This document shows positions 1-6,876 of a stretch of DNA of 64,000 nucleotides, piece by piece. The notes beneath the pieces are model-generated. The model saw only the letters and a program-made list of their open reading frames with translations. It made no database searches and was not told where the DNA came from. The DNA comes from Thermosynechococcaceae cyanobacterium MS004 (lineage in GTDB: Bacteria; Cyanobacteriota; Cyanobacteriia; Thermosynechococcales; Thermosynechococcaceae): the NCBI GenBank assembly GCA_022402525.1, contig JAKRSB010000081.1:124001-188000 (forward strand), read 5' to 3'. Each line of letters begins with the position of its first letter. The stretch's first letter is position 1. The translations under genes and the position numbers were made by a program.

Positions 1-233
1 TTTCGAGCGGTGCTGTCTGACATCCCAAACTCTTTCTCGATCCAGTCCGTGAACTGCCCATGTCCTAGCCAATCTTTGACCTGCACCAGGTGCTGTCCAA
101 TATCCCAAATATCTTGGGCTGTACGACGCATCAGGTTCTTAATGGCGTCACGGTGCAAAATGACCGCTTCTTTTGTTGTGGGGTCTAAGACGGCATAGTC
201 AAAGCTCAGTTGGACTATTTCAGTCGTAGTCAC
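1..233 (-). CDS. DUF3102-like phage protein, partial
   Basis: The gene runs off the left edge. The visible N-terminal 77 residues include a helical stretch with RRTAQDIWDIGQHL and GHGQFTDWIEKEFGMSDSTA, which resembles the start of DUF3102 proteins found in phages and plasmids. The last part looks like a helix-turn-helix. Function is not established for the family. I chose the GTG at 233 because GAGGGG lies about seven bases before it; an in-frame ATG at 248 is the alternative. It overlaps the preceding 51-residue gene, so it is the last visible member of a tightly packed minus-strand chain that begins at 1051. Confidence 0.6.
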   Translation of the reverse strand, partial: MTTTEIVQLSFDYAVLDPTTKEAVILHRDAIKNLMRRTAQDIWDIGQHLVQVKDWLGHGQFTDWIEKEFGMSDSTAR

Positions 234-375
234 GGTGGTTCCCCTCATATTCTTCGTCTGAGAGCGCTGCGCTGGATCTGCTGCCTGTTATCGCAAAAAC
301 CACTAAAAGCGTGAGTAGCATTGCAGCGGCGGAGAAAATTACAACACCCAGGATTGAAAAGAAAATCCAGATCAT
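220..375 (-). CDS. 51-residue single-span membrane protein
   Basis: A short gene starts with ATG at 375, overlapping the stop of the preceding gene in an ATGA arrangement. It encodes one strongly hydrophobic helix at the N-terminus (roughly residues 2-30), then a short charged tail ending in DEEYEGNHRDYD. Its end overlaps the probable GTG start of the next gene. The tight coupling on both sides is the main evidence that it is translated. No family is recognised. It could be a small phage membrane protein, but nothing shows a lysis role. Confidence 0.55.
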   Translation of the reverse strand: MIWIFFSILGVVIFSAAAMLLTLLVVFAITGSRSSAALSDEEYEGNHRDYD

Positions 376-560
376 GTCAGCAGCTCCTCTCCTCTAAGGA
401 TTCTGGGGTAAACGTACTTCCACCCCTCCGCAACGAGTTCTTTTACTGGCAGCACATGACCTAGGCTGGCTGGTGCGCTAACGTACAGGCGATCGCCGAT
501 GTAGGCGTTGAGATGTCCACCAAAAATAAGGATTGTTTTGGGGCTGGGGTTAGTAGGCAT
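372..560 (-). CDS. Small phage protein of unknown function (62 aa)
   Basis: The product has a beta-rich start (TILIFGG, DRLYVSAPA) and no recognised domain. Its ATG lies inside the end of the preceding gene (11-base overlap), and its TGA overlaps the next ATG. This coupling places it in the minus-strand chain 1051-779, 786-550, 560-372, 375-220, 233-<1. I see no signal peptide or membrane span. Confidence 0.55.
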   Translation of the reverse strand: MPTNPSPKTILIFGGHLNAYIGDRLYVSAPASLGHVLPVKELVAEGWKYVYPRILRGEELLT

Positions 561-786
561 TTAGCACCTCGCCTGACAGCACCTGTGCAACTCGAAGGGC
601 AAGACTTTTTTGATGGTCTGTCTGGGCAAAGACTTTTTGAAATTCTTGGGCGCGCTCAAGGTGTCTGTTGACTTCAGTGGCCATCTCTTCAGATGAGTCT
701 GCATACTCGCTAACGGCATAATGCAGCGCCAGTCCTTGCAGTGTGGCCAGATTTTTGTAGAATTCCAGTTCATTCACTTCATTCAT
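550..786 (-). CDS. Small helical phage protein (78 aa)
   Basis: I start the protein at the ATG at 786 (MNEVNELEF), because it overlaps the preceding stop in a coupled arrangement. A longer frame up to 876 would run through the preceding gene. The product is mostly alpha-helical and charged (EEMATEVNRHLERAQEFQKVF), with no recognised domain. Function unknown; probably an early or accessory phage protein. Confidence 0.55.
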   Translation of the reverse strand: MNEVNELEFYKNLATLQGLALHYAVSEYADSSEEMATEVNRHLERAQEFQKVFAQTDHQKSLALRVAQVLSGEVLNAY

Positions 787-1051
787 GGGTTTTGAATAGT
801 TGCTCCCTGTCCAATTGCCTCCGAGCCGCAAGCTTGGAAGGATCGCCCTCAAGGTTCTTGGGGGCTGTTTCCTCATCTAATGCTTTGTCTAGTGCCTCGG
901 CAACGTTCAGCCAATGAGGACAAAATTCATTTGCCAATGGCTCAATCTGGTTTTTGATGAGGCGCTTGAGTAGTCCTGGGGCAGCGCCTAGGCCGCACTC
1001 AAGCTCAAGAATTAGGCGATTGTCTTTAATCTCAAGGCGAAGTCTGCTCAT
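779..1051 (-). CDS. Hypothetical phage protein, first gene of minus-strand chain
   Basis: This 90-residue protein starts with a beta-type stretch (RLRLEIKDNRLILELE) and continues helical. No family is recognised. It is the first gene of the left minus-strand chain. The 261 bases between it and the Ner-like gene hold two HIP1 sites and the repeated GTTTTTACGG/GTTTTTAACGG motifs, but no clear promoter that I can defend. The stop overlaps the next ATG. Confidence 0.55.
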   Translation of the reverse strand: MSRLRLEIKDNRLILELECGLGAAPGLLKRLIKNQIEPLANEFCPHWLNVAEALDKALDEETAPKNLEGDPSKLAARRQLDREQLFKTHE

Positions 1052-1312
1052 TGGGTTTAGTGGTTGTGGGTGAGTGGCTGTGGGGAGGAAGGCGATCGCC
1101 CTAGAGCAAGGCGATCGCGGTTAACCCTAGGAGTGCCGTTTTTAACGGGGTGACGCTCCCCGTGTCGGTTTTTACGGCTCTAGTAATGGGGTTTTACGAA
1201 AGGCCATCCTCAAGGGAGAAGGGCTACAACTGTGTGATGCAGCAGCGCAGCAGAAACACGCCCGACTAGCAGGCTGAGTTTCTATTCGGCTGGGGGAAAG
1301 ATTTAAGCGGCG

Positions 1313-1525
1313 CTATGCCGCGTTTTCTGAATATTTTTCAGGGAAAAGCTGAGACAAAGGAATTCCGGTTTTTTCGGAAATAGCTTTTTCAACTCTTCGT
1401 GAATTGGCAAGCCGCCACACGACTCGGCGCACCGCATTAGGCGATTTGCAGCCTAGCTCTCTGCTTAGCAGAGAGTATGAGGAGCCTTGATCTCGCAAGG
1501 CAAGCCAGATAAGCTCAGGTCGCAT
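1313..1525 (-). CDS. Ner/Nlp-like winged-helix DNA-binding regulator
   Basis: The 70-residue product resembles the Ner/Nlp family of small phage regulators. It starts with RPELIWLALRDQG, has a helix-turn-helix (LLSRELGCKSPNAVRRVV), and ends with the family-like EKAISEKTGIPLSQLFPEKY. In phages such as Mu, Ner represses early or lysogenic promoters. I start at ATG 1525 because the homology begins there; a TTG at 1579 would extend it across the first operator repeat. It is divergent from the CI-like gene at 1608, so the pair forms a plausible lysis-lysogeny switch. Confidence 0.7.
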   Translation of the reverse strand: MRPELIWLALRDQGSSYSLLSRELGCKSPNAVRRVVWRLANSRRVEKAISEKTGIPLSQLFPEKYSENAA

Positions 1526-1553
1526 AGGTTTCTTTTTTAGAACTAGATCTAGT

Positions 1554-1572
1554 TTCCTGCATTTAGCAGGAA
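1554..1572. promoter_or_regulatory. Operator-like inverted repeat 1
   Basis: TTCCTGCATTTAGCAGGAA is a dyad with eight-base perfect arms if one base is added on each side (1553-1573). It lies between the divergent Ner-like and CI-like genes. A 14-base palindrome, AACTAGATCTAGTT (1541-1554), abuts it on the left. It is probably bound by the CI-like repressor. Confidence 0.65.
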
Positions 1573-1585
1573 AAGTCAATCTTTA

Positions 1586-1604
1586 TTCCCGCATTTCCCA
1601 GGAA
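1586..1604. promoter_or_regulatory. Operator-like inverted repeat 2, overlapping the repressor RBS
   Basis: TTCCCGCATTTCCCAGGAA matches repeat 1 at 16 of 19 positions; the centres are 32 bases apart, about three helical turns. The right arm contains AGGAA, the likely ribosome-binding site of the repressor gene that starts at 1608. Binding here would allow autoregulation. Confidence 0.6.
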
Positions 1605-1607
1605 ATT

Positions 1608-2285
1608 ATGTCTGAATCTTTTGGAGAACGGTTGAAACGCTTGATAAATAAGGAGTTTGAATCGGTCAGTGAATTTGCCAGGAAGATCAAGAAGTCTTCT
1701 AAAACAGTTGACACCTGGCTTCCTAGTCCTACCAGAGAGAGATTAAGTCGGCCAAGAAAGCAGGAAGATCTGGACGCGATCGCTGAAGCCCTTAAGGTGT
1801 CAGTAGCCTACCTGTTAACTGGGGAAGATAGTCTTCTGGAGCCGAAAGGCATTGCCACGCCAGAAGAGTTGGGCACGGTGGCATACGTTAACCTAATTAA
1901 CGTGACAGTAGGTGCAGGGAATGGTCACTACGTGCAGTCTGAAGAAGTGATCGAGGTTCTTGAAATCTCTAAGTTTTTCTTGAGAGCCTACGGGCTTTCA
2001 GAACCATTCAAATGTTCAGCCGTCACGGTCATAGGGCCGTCGATGGAACCGTTACTCCGTTCTGGTGACATTGTTCTGGTTGACCACCTGCAAACGACAC
2101 CACAAGACGGAATCTATGTGGTGCGGCTGGAGGATACGGTCTATGTCAAAAACGTTGCAAAGCTTTTAGGCAACAAAGTACGGGTGTTTAGCCTTGCTGA
2201 AGGCTATCCAGTGCATGAAATTGCGGCTGATTCCCCAGACTTCGCCATCATCGGGCGTGTCGTGTGGGGTGGTCGAAGATTTTGA
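1608..2285 (+). CDS. CI/LexA-type phage repressor, S24 peptidase
   Basis: This 225-residue protein has an N-terminal helix-turn-helix domain (about residues 5-70) and a C-terminal S24 self-cleaving domain. Ser145 lies in GPSMEP and Lys181 in YVKNV, the expected catalytic pair. VGAGNG around residues 101-106 could hold the Ala-Gly cleavage site. Such repressors hold the prophage silent and are inactivated by RecA-stimulated self-cleavage after DNA damage. The AGGAA before the ATG lies inside an operator-like repeat. Both catalytic residues are present, so induction by the SOS response looks possible. Confidence 0.9.
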   Translation: MSESFGERLKRLINKEFESVSEFARKIKKSSKTVDTWLPSPTRERLSRPRKQEDLDAIAEALKVSVAYLLTGEDSLLEPKGIATPEELGTVAYVNLINVTVGAGNGHYVQSEEVIEVLEISKFFLRAYGLSEPFKCSAVTVIGPSMEPLLRSGDIVLVDHLQTTPQDGIYVVRLEDTVYVKNVAKLLGNKVRVFSLAEGYPVHEIAADSPDFAIIGRVVWGGRRF

Positions 2286-2349
2286 AGATTCTATTTCTTT
2301 TTAGAAATTTTTAGGGCATTATTAATAGTATTCCTGTCAAATTTCAGCC

Positions 2350-2769
2350 ATGCTCTCTAGCAAAACCAAAGCCTCTGAGTGGGCAGCCGCCGAATTCAAG
2401 TGGACGAAGGCTGATGCGCTGAGGGCTTTTGAGAGGACAGATTTTCCAGCAGATGAGATGGTGCTGATGAATGCAATGGTGCGCTTTGCGGGGCCAGAGC
2501 TACTGAATCGTCAGCGATTGCAAGGGGCGCAGAAAACCCAGGTAACCATTAAGAAAAAAGAAGTCAAAGCAGCGGAAGAACGGCTTGTTCAAACGGTTCA
2601 GCAGTACGAAGACCAGATCCGCTCTGATCGCAGTTCTTTCACTGTGCTCATCAAGACCCTTTATAACATTGCGAATAGATTCGGGTATAAAGACCCTTGG
2701 ATTGAGAGCCTGATTGTGGCCTATGACAAATACGTGGACGAAGACGATGCGTCCCAGAAAGCAGCATGA
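2350..2769 (+). CDS. Hypothetical phage protein (139 aa)
   Basis: The product is helical and charged, with a middle stretch (about residues 60-95) that could form a coiled coil (KKKEVKAAEERLVQTVQQYEDQI). No family is recognised. It follows the repressor after a 64-base gap and its stop overlaps the next ATG (ATGA). It is therefore the start of a plus-strand operon that runs to 3956 with every gene overlapping the next. Confidence 0.6.
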   Translation: MLSSKTKASEWAAAEFKWTKADALRAFERTDFPADEMVLMNAMVRFAGPELLNRQRLQGAQKTQVTIKKKEVKAAEERLVQTVQQYEDQIRSDRSSFTVLIKTLYNIANRFGYKDPWIESLIVAYDKYVDEDDASQKAA

Positions 2770-3137
2770 ACATCACCCGCTGCCAACTCATTGGCCTAGG
2801 GCTAAGCACCTATCAAGCCACACTATTGACCAAGCCCTGTCCCGTTAAGGGTCAAAGTAAGCGCCAAAATCTCTACGCTTCTGGGGATGTGATTCAACAA
2901 ATAGCGGCAAGATTGCAGAAGCGCATCCGCAAGGACACCAAGGCAACTTTGCAGAAGGCATTGGATGTATTACATGAGATGGCCGCCAACATGGTAGTTG
3001 TTCCCTTTGGCGCGACCGAATTTCAGACAGCATTAGCAGTGAAAGACCTGCTGAAATCTTTAAACAATTCCACGACAGAGCCACATCGACTCAAAGCCCT
3101 TGAAATTGTCGGGAAACATGCCGCTCATGCAAGATGA
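2766..3137 (+). CDS. Hypothetical phage protein (123 aa)
   Basis: The N-terminus (CQLIGLGLSTYQATLLTKPCPVKG) resembles a short DNA-binding helical hairpin, and the middle is basic (RLQKRIRKDTKATLQKALDVL). No domain is assigned. It is translationally coupled to the gene before (ATGA at 2766) and overlaps the HNH gene after it by 20 bases. Confidence 0.55.
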   Translation: MNITRCQLIGLGLSTYQATLLTKPCPVKGQSKRQNLYASGDVIQQIAARLQKRIRKDTKATLQKALDVLHEMAANMVVVPFGATEFQTALAVKDLLKSLNNSTTEPHRLKALEIVGKHAAHAR

Positions 3138-3522
3138 CTTCAAGGATATTGTTACTCGGCTGCTTCAGGATGTGGACACACCCAAGCTGAAGGTTTGCCG
3201 TCTGGAGGCTAAGCGCATTAAGAAAAAATACACCCCAAGAGAAGTCTTCAACCGCTGGCGTAGCTCAGATGAAGGAAGGCAGTGGAAGAAAGAACAGTTT
3301 GAGCGTATTAAAGGGAGATGCCCCGACTGTAGGTATATTCTTCCCAGTGCAGAGCATTTCTGCATTGACCACATCAAGTCTGTGCGCGATTACCCTGATT
3401 TGGTAATCGATCCTAAGAACTTGCGTTTATTGTGTGGCCCTTGCAATCAGCGGAAGGGTGCTACGAATATTTCTAGTGTCGTCGCAGTTTGCGAAATTTT
3501 TAATACAGAAAGTAATCTATGA
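3118..3522 (+). CDS. HNH endonuclease
   Basis: The protein has the zinc-binding and nuclease pattern of HNH enzymes: C-x2-C in GRCPDC, the catalytic pair in CIDHIKS, and a second C-x2-C in LLCGPCNQRKG. HNH proteins of phages act as DNA packaging nucleases, homing nucleases or in recombination. Here it is in the early operon beside the repressor, not beside the terminase, so a packaging role is less likely. I start at ATG 3118; ATG 3127 is also possible, and the region before 3118 has no ATG. Confidence 0.8.
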   Translation: MPLMQDDFKDIVTRLLQDVDTPKLKVCRLEAKRIKKKYTPREVFNRWRSSDEGRQWKKEQFERIKGRCPDCRYILPSAEHFCIDHIKSVRDYPDLVIDPKNLRLLCGPCNQRKGATNISSVVAVCEIFNTESNL

Positions 3523-3956
3523 AAGCAGGCACCGCATTAGCTACCATCATTGCCACTGTTTTATGTGCTGAAATAGTTTGCGCTCAATATGCTTCTTCGC
3601 CGCAGGCCAGGGAATTGCTGAGCACATTGCAAGATACTCGGAGTGCAACAGAGGTAGGAATATCATGGCTAGACTATGGCCCGATTGCGCGCAACATAAA
3701 AATTAAGTTGGATAGATTTTTGAGAGTTTCAGATTCTAAAAACCATCCTGCTGGGTACTTTTTAAAAAGCTCCGCAGATGCATATGTTAAAGCGCAAACA
3801 AGTAAGCCTAGATTTTGGATGCCGTCAATTTTCTGGCACATTGGAGGACAGTGGCTTGAGATGGCGGAGGACTGCATAAGTGGGAAGCAGAAGTGTTTAA
3901 GTATTTCAGAGGATGAGGCTAGTAAAAACTCTGAGGATAAGATTAAAAAACAGTAA
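3519..3956 (+). CDS. Secreted or periplasmic hypothetical protein
   Basis: The first 22 residues form a signal peptide: a lysine, a hydrophobic run (ALATIIATVLCAEIV) and a CAQ cleavage-like site. The mature 120 residues have two cysteines (DCISGKQKC) and a lysine-rich end. No family is recognised. Its ATG overlaps the HNH stop. Exported phage proteins expressed with a repressor are often conversion or superinfection-exclusion factors, but that is only a guess. It converges with the Rad52-like gene with four bases between the stops and no terminator. Confidence 0.6.
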   Translation: MKAGTALATIIATVLCAEIVCAQYASSPQARELLSTLQDTRSATEVGISWLDYGPIARNIKIKLDRFLRVSDSKNHPAGYFLKSSADAYVKAQTSKPRFWMPSIFWHIGGQWLEMAEDCISGKQKCLSISEDEASKNSEDKIKKQ

Positions 3957-3960
3957 GTTA

Positions 3961-4380
3961 CTACTGAGGCCGCCAACCCTGCCCAGCCAACCACCGCCGC
4001 GTCTCGCCCTGGTCACGCAGGTAAGCCCCCACACCCCAAAGTTCCGCAGCATTCCTAAACGCATCCGCCGCAGCCCGTTCGATGGGTGTTCCTCGGCTCA
4101 TATCCTTTCCATCAGCACTCAGCATCTCAATAATCGCATTCCCGATCGCGCTTCTCTGCACCCCATCAATCGTTATGGTGCAGTCCACCACACAGTAAGC
4201 ATCCACAAATACAGGTGTTCCCCAGGCCACCTGCCACGATGGGCAATGGGCATGGAAATGGTCACAAAGATTGCGCCACGGCACAAAGATATAGGTGCCA
4301 CCCCCAGGTAATCGGCGCTGGTGATGTACAGCAGCAGGCAATCGTTGACAAAGCAAAGTGTAGATTTGACTCATAAGCAT
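3961..4380 (-). CDS. Rad52/Rad22-like single-strand annealing protein
   Basis: Residues about 65-130 resemble the conserved part of Rad52/Rad22-type proteins: a strand with CVVDCTITIDGV, then GTPIERAAADAFRNAAELWG and VGAYL. The family anneals single strands during recombination, and phage members support recombination-dependent replication or lysogeny. The N-terminal part has RLPGGGTYIFVPW. At 139 residues it is short but keeps the core. It starts with ATG 4380, with a second ATG two codons on. It is the last gene of the minus-strand side of this region. Confidence 0.65.
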   Translation of the reverse strand: MLMSQIYTLLCQRLPAAVHHQRRLPGGGTYIFVPWRNLCDHFHAHCPSWQVAWGTPVFVDAYCVVDCTITIDGVQRSAIGNAIIEMLSADGKDMSRGTPIERAAADAFRNAAELWGVGAYLRDQGETRRWLAGQGWRPQ

Positions 4381-4674
4381 AGTTTAAACTTTTGATATAT
4401 TAGAGGGGCGATCGCGTTTCTTGGGGTGCCCAGTGCGGCACTCAACCTTCGATCTGGTGAAATCAGCGATGCTAGCGGCTGAAAAGGCAGGTGGGCGCGA
4501 TCGCCTAATATTGTAAAAGCGCCCCATAAGGCAACAAACCCCCTCCGGTCTAGCGACAGAGGGGGTTTGTTTTAAAGTCAGAAATAAGCTGTGGCATTCC
4601 CCACATGGGGTGGGGTAGCGAGAGAGGCGATCGCTACTTTGGAAAAAGACGGCCGGGTTGGGCTGCTGTCATGG
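4381..4674. other. Intergenic region with terminator
   Basis: This gap has three HIP1-type sites and one strong hairpin (4533-4571). I see no open frame with a good start. Its right side is the 3' end of the coiled-coil membrane gene and its left side is the 5' end of the Rad52-like gene, so the promoter of the latter should lie here. Confidence 0.5.
4533..4571. terminator. Rho-independent terminator hairpin
   Basis: A perfect 13-base stem pairs AACAAACCCCCTC with GAGGGGGTTTGTT around a 13-base loop. T-rich flanks are present on the plus side (TTTGTTTT) and within the stem on the minus side. It probably ends the transcript of the minus-strand genes 5880-4675 before the Rad52-like gene. Confidence 0.75.
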
Positions 4675-4908
4675 CTAGCGTTTCAGGACGACGGTAATAA
4701 ACACAGAGATGGTCGCACTGGCAATCAGCGAGAATGCTAGGTTAACAATGGCCTGCGTGGACTGCTGATAGTAGCCGAAGCGCAATCCCAGCTCCTTAGC
4801 CTCCTGGCGCTGCTCTTCAATGTCTTTGGTGAGCTTATCGATGGCAATTAAATTTTGTTCAGCTAAGGCTTCCAGACGGTCTAACCTGTCGGGTTGAGAT
4901 GCGGTCAT
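4675..4908 (-). CDS. XhlA-like coiled-coil/C-terminal membrane protein
   Basis: The 77-residue protein has an N-terminal coiled coil with heptads (RLDRLEALAEQNLIAIDKLT) and a C-terminal transmembrane helix (about residues 52-73) followed by VLKR. This layout matches XhlA-type haemolysin proteins of phages, which sit in the inner membrane and assist lysis, though sequence similarity is weak. GGAGGT lies upstream of the ATG. The gene lies far from the endolysin at 32418, so the assignment rests on architecture. Confidence 0.5.
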   Translation of the reverse strand: MTASQPDRLDRLEALAEQNLIAIDKLTKDIEEQRQEAKELGLRFGYYQQSTQAIVNLAFSLIASATISVFITVVLKR

Positions 4909-4945
4909 GGGTAATACCTCCAGTTCAATTATGCAACGGTGTGGC

Positions 4946-4984
4946 GGCAGACTACAACGCCATCTGCCAGGGCATGTAACTAGA
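4946..4984. repeat. Intergenic hairpin repeat, copy 1
   Basis: This 39-base copy differs from the one at 5274-5312 at two bases. It contains a GGCAGA / TCTGCC inverted pair with an 11-base loop and ends in TAACTAGA. It lies between the genes ending at 4994 and starting at 4908. Confidence 0.7.
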
Positions 4985-4993
4985 TGGGGCGGC

Positions 4994-5242
4994 TTACCAG
5001 TCTAGACCTGTGCAAACAGCCTCAAACTGATCAAAGTTTGGCACCTGACGAGCCAACCAAGCGTATTTGATAGCAAACGGGCGATCGCTTCCTTCAACGA
5101 TTGACTCAATCTCAGCAATCTCTGCTTCGCTTCGTAAGTGCCCTTTTAAGGCAAGACGCGAGTGGATAACAAGGTCAAGCTCTCTCCGAGAAAGGGATAG
5201 TAGATCGTCTTGATCGCGACTGGTCAACTGGATTGTGAGCAT
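4994..5242 (-). CDS. Hypothetical phage protein (82 aa)
   Basis: The product is acidic and helical, with no family recognised. It begins MLTIQLTSRDQDDLL and ends in FEAVCTGLDW. It lies between two copies of a 39-base hairpin repeat, in a minus-strand cluster with the genes at 5308 and 4675. A good ribosome-binding match (GGAGAAATA) is visible before the ATG. Confidence 0.5.
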   Translation of the reverse strand: MLTIQLTSRDQDDLLSLSRRELDLVIHSRLALKGHLRSEAEIAEIESIVEGSDRPFAIKYAWLARQVPNFDQFEAVCTGLDW

Positions 5243-5273
5243 AATATTTCTCCAAATAAGTTTTCAACGTGCT

Positions 5274-5312
5274 GGCAGACTACAACGCCATCTGCCAGGG
5301 CACTTAACTAGA
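5274..5312. repeat. Intergenic hairpin repeat, copy 2
   Basis: Second copy of the 39-base repeat with the GGCAGA / TCTGCC hairpin. It overlaps the stop codon of the gene 5308-5880 and precedes the gene that starts at 5242. Confidence 0.7.
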
Positions 5313-5880
5313 CGGCCAGCAGTGACTGGAGCGTGGCCTTAGACATCCGCGAAGCGTTCTTGATGCCTCGCTCCTTGGCCACAACGCGCAGCTCACGGAC
5401 GCCCATACTGAGCCGAGCTACAGAGGCGGCAGACCGAGCTTCGGCAGCGGTCTGAGGCGCTGGCGTGATCAGGGTCTGGCCAGAGGATAGAGATATAAAG
5501 CGAGAGGCATGGATAGCAATTTCTTTGTTAGCGCGTCTCAGCATCCGTTCACGGTCGGGATGAGAGACAGTGGTTGCAGGTAAATACCCAGCAACTGGCG
5601 AAGCAGGAAGCGCAAGGGGCGCAACCTCGATAATGGGCGGCACTGATGCCTCGTTGTAATCCGCCCAGAACTGAGCCGTCCATTGGCCTGCCTGATAGGT
5701 CAGCCGTGACGCTTCAATAAAGGCAATCACAAATAGGGCGATCGCTTCGACGGCAACACGGATAACGACTGGCGCGATGTGGGACTGGAAGTGCGCATCA
5801 GCGCGATAGACTGCAGACTCGAATCGCTCAAGCGCGGCGGAAAGACTGGAAACTGTAGCGGGAATGGTGTAAGCGTTCAT
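5308..5880 (-). CDS. Membrane protein with C-terminal SAP/Rho-N-like motif
   Basis: A 190-residue protein. A hydrophobic stretch near residues 40-58 (VVIRVAVEAIALFVIAFIEA) suggests one membrane span. The last 32 residues (GVRELRVVAKERGI, ASRMSKATLQSLL) look like a SAP or Rho N-terminal helix-extended-helix motif, which binds nucleic acid in other proteins. The combination is unusual. I start at ATG 5880 because AAAAGGAAC lies just upstream; a longer frame to 5931 lacks such a signal. Function unknown. Confidence 0.55.
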   Translation of the reverse strand: MNAYTIPATVSSLSAALERFESAVYRADAHFQSHIAPVVIRVAVEAIALFVIAFIEASRLTYQAGQWTAQFWADYNEASVPPIIEVAPLALPASPVAGYLPATTVSHPDRERMLRRANKEIAIHASRFISLSSGQTLITPAPQTAAEARSAASVARLSMGVRELRVVAKERGIKNASRMSKATLQSLLAV

Positions 5881-6253
5881 CTGTAGAGTTCCTTTTGAGG
5901 GAGCGCGATGTAGGGGGTGGCTCAACCTCATGAACTTAAGTTATCCCATTCAAACGGGTTTGTCAAGCGCTTTTTTGAGAAATTTTTAGAAAAACATCTC
6001 AATCCATTGCTGCGTAAAGCTTTTAGCCGATAAAAAAGATTTTCAGGTCAGATTTGAATATATATAAAGAAATTTGGCCTGAAATGTAGGTTCCTTCTGA
6101 GGGTTGCGATATGCGGGTGGCGGCAGCGCGCGCTTTTTCTAGATGCGAAATTTTTCAAAAATGCTTTGCCGCCGCCGATTTAAGTGGGGGGGGTAGTAGT
6201 CCATTCCGCTCAAACGGGATAAATTATAAAAAGCCATTTGACTGGGAACAAGA
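5881..6253. other. AT-rich divergent promoter region with duplicated leader
   Basis: This gap separates the minus-strand gene starting at 5880 from the plus-strand GIY-YIG gene. It holds two related segments, 5888-5921 and 6090-6121 (GTTCCTTTTGAGGG and GTTCCTTCTGAGGG at their starts, GGGTGGC at their ends). The first contains the ribosome-binding site of the 5880 gene. The middle is AT-rich (TATATATAAAG near 6058) and suits a promoter. A run of eight Gs lies at 6186-6193. Confidence 0.5.
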
Positions 6254-6850
6254 ATGCAAAAAAAATATTCAGGCAAAAGATTAGCAAGCTGCTGCGTTTA
6301 CGGAATTCGTAATACTGAAACTGGGCGCGTGTATGTAGGCAGCTCTACAACTGCTGGCCAAGATTTTAAGAAGCATAATTTATCTCTTGAGCGTGGAAAG
6401 CATCGCTGCAAAGAACTACAGGATGACTACAACCGACTTGGAACAGACGGGTTTGTGTTTGAGGTGCTACAGGCTGTAAGCAAAACGAAGTCTGAGACTC
6501 TGCCAATTCTTGAGCAAAAATGGATGAACGAAATTCAGTCAACTTCGGCTGGGTTATACAACACTCAAGATTTGATTCAGGGCTTTAAGGCTGGGCGCTC
6601 CGCGCCTCAAATTCATAAAACAAAAAAACGCTCAAATCCTAGCCCTGTCAGAAGCGAGGCGGTAAAGCAGAATGTTTTTCAAGCCGTGTCTATTCTGCCT
6701 GATGAGCCGTTAGCTAAAAAGGCAGTCTTTGTCACGGTGGGTCAAAGCGTCTATGATTTTTTGCAAAACTTGGATAGGGGCGATCGCATTAACCTGATGC
6801 GGCAGGCCATCACTGACGCGGTGGAGGTGCATCGGCAAGGTAGCAGGTAA
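6254..6850 (+). CDS. GIY-YIG family nuclease
   Basis: The N-terminal 100 residues have the GIY-YIG fold signature: CVYGIRNTETGRVYVGSS with the tyrosines in the expected places, a downstream HRCKELQDDYNRLG and a later glutamate in ILEQKWMNEI, then YNTQ. Such nucleases cut DNA as homing or host-degrading enzymes in phages. The C-terminal part (about residues 130-198) has a separate region that I do not recognise. It is isolated in its orientation from the tail module by 26 bases only. Start is ATG 6254 with GGGAAC upstream. Confidence 0.8.
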   Translation: MQKKYSGKRLASCCVYGIRNTETGRVYVGSSTTAGQDFKKHNLSLERGKHRCKELQDDYNRLGTDGFVFEVLQAVSKTKSETLPILEQKWMNEIQSTSAGLYNTQDLIQGFKAGRSAPQIHKTKKRSNPSPVRSEAVKQNVFQAVSILPDEPLAKKAVFVTVGQSVYDFLQNLDRGDRINLMRQAITDAVEVHRQGSR

Positions 6851-6876
6851 GAGGCGTTTTACCCCAAGCTGGGCGG

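Noticed and set aside
10-198. A plus-strand frame at the left edge
   Set aside because: It is antisense to the DUF3102-like gene, which has a recognisable protein pattern.
1313-1579. Longer Ner-like protein starting at TTG 1579
   Set aside because: It would translate through the first operator dyad, and the family similarity starts at the ATG at 1525.
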